Shown in pieces: positions 5,247-7,497 of a stretch of 7,497 bases of DNA. Location of the stretch: NCBI GenBank assembly GCA_964466745.1, contig CAYXOX010000147.1:1-7497 (forward strand), read 5' to 3'. The notes below the pieces were generated by a model. The model did no database searches. It saw nothing but the letters and a program-made list of their open reading frames with translations, and was not told the DNA's origin. Both the position numbers and the translations under genes were made by a program. Position 1 is the first letter of the stretch; each line of letters opens with the position of its first letter. The stretch comes from CAYXOX01 sp964466745. Its GTDB lineage: Bacteria; Pseudomonadota; Alphaproteobacteria; Rhodobacterales; Rhodobacteraceae.

Positions 5247-6461
5247 TCAGGCGCCGATCTGGCGTGCGCGGCGGACGGTGTAGAGGATCGAGCCCAGCGC
5301 CATGAGCGAGGTGACGAGCATCATCCAGATCGAGGTGAAGGCGCCGTTCTCGGGCGTGAGCACGGCGCCGGTTCCCGCCGAGAGCGCGGCGCCGGCGCCC
5401 AGCATGATCGCGCCGCCGAGGCCGGAGGCGGAGCCGGCGAGATGCGGCCGCACCGAGAGCATGCCGGCCGTTGCGTTCGGCAGCACCATGCCGTTGCCGA
5501 AGCCCACGAAGGTCATGGCGCCGAAGAACACCGCCGCGGTCTTGATGCCGGCGTGGAAGAGCCCGAGAGCCAGGGCCAGCCCGATGCAGGTGACGAGCGC
5601 ACCGGCAAAGATCATCCGGTTGATCCCGTAGCGCACCGAGTAGCGCCCCGAGATGAAGTTGCCCAGCACGTAGCCGAGGGCCGGCGCGCCGAAGTAGAGC
5701 CCGAGCACCGCGGGCGTCAGCCCGAACACCACCGTGCCCACGTAGGGCGCCCCGCCGAGGTAGACGAAGAACGCCCCCGAGGAGAACGCCGACGCGAAGC
5801 AGTAGCCCCAGAACCGCCGCGAGGCGAACAGCTCGGGATACTGTGCGAACTGGGCACGAAGGGTGGCGGGGCGCGAGGCGGCCGTCTCTCCCATGTCGCG
5901 GACGACGAGCCACAGCGTCGCCACGCCGAGCAGCGCCAGCAGCCAGAAGCTGGCCTGCCAGCCGAAGAGCTGGTCGAGCAGCCCGCCGATGGCCGGCCCG
6001 ACCATGGGCACGAGCGCCATGCCCATGGTGACATAGCCGATCATGGAAGCGGCCTCGTCCTGGCCGTAGAGATCCCGCACCACGGCCCGCGAGAGCACGA
6101 GCCCGACGACCACCACCGCCTGCGCCATGCGGAAAGCGAGAAACACCTCGACAGTGGGCGCGAAGATGCAGCCGACGGTGGCAAGGATGAACAGGCCGAC
6201 TCCCCAGAGAAGCACCGGGCGACGGCCGAACCTGTCGCTCAGCGGGCCAACGAAGATCTGCATCACCGCGTTCACGGCAAGGTAAAGCGCCACCGAAAGC
6301 TGCATGAGCCGGTACTCGGTGCCGAAATGCTCGGTCATCCTCGGCAGCGACGGCAGGAACATGTTGAGCGTCAGCGCCGAAAGGCCGGCAACGAGGATCA
6401 ACGTGGCGATGTGGGGCGGCGTGGCGCGATCGAGAAACCGCGCCTGGGGTCGGACGGTCAT
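5247..6461 (-). CDS. Bcr/CflA-type MFS drug-resistance transporter (DHA1 family)
   Basis: A 404-residue inner-membrane protein of the length expected for 12-helix MFS transporters. MFS motif A is GPLSDRFGRRPVLL at residues 72-85; motif B is around 111-130 (RMAQAVVVVG..); and the antiporter motif C is VPMVGPAIGG at 151-160, typical of proton-driven efflux pumps. LPNATAGML (327-335) and AGSASGLGG (342-350) in the second half are characteristic of the Bcr/CflA group. Known members export bicyclomycin, sulfonamides, chloramphenicol or small metabolites such as cysteine; the substrate here is unknown. The gene lies between the acyl-CoA regulator (74 bases downstream, same strand) and pccB (211 bases away, divergent), and shares the latter's control region with TTTGCAAA-like sites. 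This suggests co-regulation with propionyl-CoA metabolism, an inference. The start at 6461 gives a normal N-terminus and has AAGGCGGGG upstream. Confidence 0.92.
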   Translation of the reverse strand: MTVRPQARFLDRATPPHIATLILVAGLSALTLNMFLPSLPRMTEHFGTEYRLMQLSVALYLAVNAVMQIFVGPLSDRFGRRPVLLWGVGLFILATVGCIFAPTVEVFLAFRMAQAVVVVGLVLSRAVVRDLYGQDEAASMIGYVTMGMALVPMVGPAIGGLLDQLFGWQASFWLLALLGVATLWLVVRDMGETAASRPATLRAQFAQYPELFASRRFWGYCFASAFSSGAFFVYLGGAPYVGTVVFGLTPAVLGLYFGAPALGYVLGNFISGRYSVRYGINRMIFAGALVTCIGLALALGLFHAGIKTAAVFFGAMTFVGFGNGMVLPNATAGMLSVRPHLAGSASGLGGAIMLGAGAALSAGTGAVLTPENGAFTSIWMMLVTSLMALGSILYTVRRARQIGA

Positions 6462-6553
6462 TGCCCCGCCTTACGCCCGCTTCTCGCGGGTGTCCATTGC
6501 GCGCCTGCAGAAACGTGCATTTCACTTGGCGAAACGCTTCCGGGCGAGCTAAT

Positions 6554-6567
6554 TCGCAAGTTTGCGA
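6554..6567. promoter_or_regulatory. Palindrome TCGCAA-N2-TTGCGA in the MFS/pccB intergenic region
   Basis: TCGCAAGTTTGCGA has perfect 6-bp arms around GT. Read another way it is two abutting, imperfect TTTGCAAA units (TTCGCAAG and TTTGCGAT). It lies in a conspicuously AT-richer patch between the divergent MFS and pccB genes, about 105 bases before pccB. It is a candidate regulator-binding site, possibly for the ScfR-family protein, though weaker in match than the site at 6592-6601. Confidence 0.5.
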
Positions 6568-6569
6568 TT

Positions 6570-6599
6570 AGCTTACAGATGGTGAAGTCGCATTTGCAA
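6570..6599 (-). promoter_or_regulatory. Weak candidate promoter of the MFS gene
   Basis: On the minus strand TTGCAA (complement of 6594-6599) and TAAGCT (complement of 6570-6575) are 18 bases apart. The -35 would lie within the ATTTGCAAAT palindrome, and the TCGCAA/TTGCGA palindrome would lie around the start of transcription, so binding at either would affect this promoter. The match to consensus is partial. No convincing -35/-10 pair was found for pccB on the plus strand. Confidence 0.3.
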
Positions 6600-6601
6600 A
6601 T
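6592..6601. promoter_or_regulatory. TTTGCAAA-type operator in the MFS/pccB intergenic region
   Basis: ATTTGCAAAT is a perfect 10-bp palindrome containing the full TTTGCAAA core found in the regulator's own promoter. It lies 71 bases before the pccB start and 36 bp (centre to centre) from the palindrome at 6554-6567. The shared core in two places of the same locus makes it the best candidate for ScfR/PccR control of pccB, and by position also of the divergent MFS gene. Confidence 0.68.
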
Positions 6602-6672
6602 ACGCTGATCTCTGCTTTCCCGGGCCTCCGCCAGGCGATAGGGTCCGCCGTGCACAGACCGCAGGAGACGGC

Positions 6673-7497
6673 ATGAAGGATATCCTCCAGCAGCTCGAGC
6701 GCCGGCGCAGCGAGGCCCGCCTCGGCGGCGGCGCGGGCCGGATCGAGGCGCAGCACGCCAAGGGCAAGCTCACCGCGCGCGAGCGCATCGAGGTGCTGCT
6801 CGACGAGGGCTCCTTCGAGGAGTTCGACATGTTCGTCACCCACCGCACCCACGATTTCGGGATGCAGAAGCACAAGAGCCCCGGCGACGGCGTGGTCACC
6901 GGCTGGGGCACCATCAACGGCCGGATGGTCTACGTCTTCGCGCAGGATTTCACGGTGCTCGGCGGATCGGTGAGCGAGACCCACGGCGCCAAGATCTGCA
7001 AGATCATGGACATGGCGCTCCAGAACGGCGCGCCGGTGATCGGGCTCAACGATTCCGGCGGCGCCCGCATCCAGGAGGGGGTGGGCAGCCTCGCGGCCTA
7101 TGGCGAGGTCTTCCAGCGCAACGTGATCGCCTCGGGCGTGATCCCGCAGATCAGCGTGATCATGGGCCCCTGCGCGGGCGGCGCCGTCTACTCGCCCGCG
7201 ATGACGGACTTCATCTTCATGGTGAAGGATTCGTCCTACATGTTCGTGACCGGCCCCGACGTGGTGAAGACTGTCACCAACGAGCATGTCACCGCCGAGG
7301 AGCTGGGCGGCGCGACCACCCACACCCGCAAGTCCTCGGTGGCCGACGCCGCCTTCGAGAACGATATCGAGGCGCTCGGCGAGGTGCGCCGGCTGGTGGA
7401 TTTCCTGCCGCTCAACAATCGCCAGAAGCCCCCTACTCGGCCCTTCTTCGACGATCCCGAGCGCATCGAGCCCAGCCTCGACACGCTGGTGCCCGAG
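6673..7497 (+). CDS. pccB: Propionyl-CoA carboxylase, carboxyltransferase (beta) subunit, 5' portion
   Basis: The plus strand reads 275 residues from the ATG at 6673 to the window edge without a stop; the family is about 510 long, so roughly the N-terminal half is present. This is the carboxyltransferase N-terminal (crotonase-like) domain. KGKLTARERIEVLLDEGSF (31-48), LNDSGGARIQEGVGSL (125-140) and GPCAGGAVYSPAMTDF (165-180) include the paired-glycine oxyanion-hole segments that bind the acyl-CoA and biotin. PccB moves CO2 from biotin to propionyl-CoA, giving (S)-methylmalonyl-CoA in the methylmalonyl-CoA pathway; it works with the biotin-carrying PccA, not seen here. The N-terminal motifs fit PccB better than acetyl- or methylcrotonyl-CoA carboxylase; the usual specificity residue lies beyond the edge. 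The start has a good Shine-Dalgarno, AGGAGA at 6663-6668. The neighbouring ScfR-type regulator supports the assignment. Confidence 0.93.
   Translation, partial: MKDILQQLERRRSEARLGGGAGRIEAQHAKGKLTARERIEVLLDEGSFEEFDMFVTHRTHDFGMQKHKSPGDGVVTGWGTINGRMVYVFAQDFTVLGGSVSETHGAKICKIMDMALQNGAPVIGLNDSGGARIQEGVGSLAAYGEVFQRNVIASGVIPQISVIMGPCAGGAVYSPAMTDFIFMVKDSSYMFVTGPDVVKTVTNEHVTAEELGGATTHTRKSSVADAAFENDIEALGEVRRLVDFLPLNNRQKPPTRPFFDDPERIEPSLDTLVPE

Noticed and set aside
3853..5283. A 476-codon plus-strand open frame opposite the regulator
   Set aside because: It is an antisense shadow of the regulator with no family match; the minus-strand frame has clear HTH and DUF2083-type domains.
6476..6490. Hairpin CCCGC-TTCTC-GCGGG in the MFS leader
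   Set aside because: A five-base stem in GC-rich DNA is common by chance and no riboswitch or attenuator architecture accompanies it.
3769..6525. A 918-codon minus-strand open frame covering both the regulator and the transporter region
   Set aside because: Only its last 467 codons are the real regulator; the upstream part is an R/H/A-rich out-of-frame reading of the MFS gene, whose true frame encodes a clear 404-residue transporter.
6510..6536. GAAACG repeated at 21-bp spacing upstream of the MFS start
   Set aside because: A six-base direct repeat is too short to separate from chance and neither copy is part of a convincing dyad.

Overview
The window is high-GC, densely coded DNA from an alphaproteobacterium, most likely of the Rhodobacteraceae/Roseobacter group. 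That placement is inferred from four things: a short-chain fatty acyl-CoA regulator (ScfR/PccR type) close to pccB, TTTGCAAA-type operators, an FNR/FnrL-type box, and the protein sequences themselves. Two genes are cut by the window edges: yebC at the left and pccB at the right.

Left part (1-2891): the 5' portion of a YebC/PmpR-family regulator on the minus strand is divergent from a 592-residue SLC13/DASS-type permease that carries two RCK_C (TrkA-C) domains between its membrane halves. A LysE/ArgO-type amino-acid exporter follows 36 bases downstream on the same strand. Middle part (2892-3768): a strong FNR-type palindrome and a matching -10 element precede a small YdcH-family (DUF465) gene. 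That gene ends in a 14-bp perfect stem terminator. A gene-free, GC-rich 376-base stretch follows, bearing two copies of a hairpin-forming direct repeat.

Right part (3769-7497): a propionyl-CoA module. It holds, on the minus strand, a ScfR-family regulator (probably PccR) and, upstream of it, a Bcr/CflA-type MFS transporter. On the plus strand, divergent from the transporter, is the start of pccB (propionyl-CoA carboxylase carboxyltransferase subunit). TTTGCAAA-like palindromes lie both in the regulator's own promoter and in the shared MFS/pccB intergenic region. The simplest reading is that the regulator controls itself, pccB and the transporter between them in response to acyl-CoA; the transporter's membership is the least expected part.

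I found no RNA genes, insertion sequences, CRISPR arrays or signs of a defence or mobile system. The most interesting signals are regulatory: the operator arrangement around the MFS gene, the FNR-type promoter of the small YdcH gene, and the repeated hairpin element.
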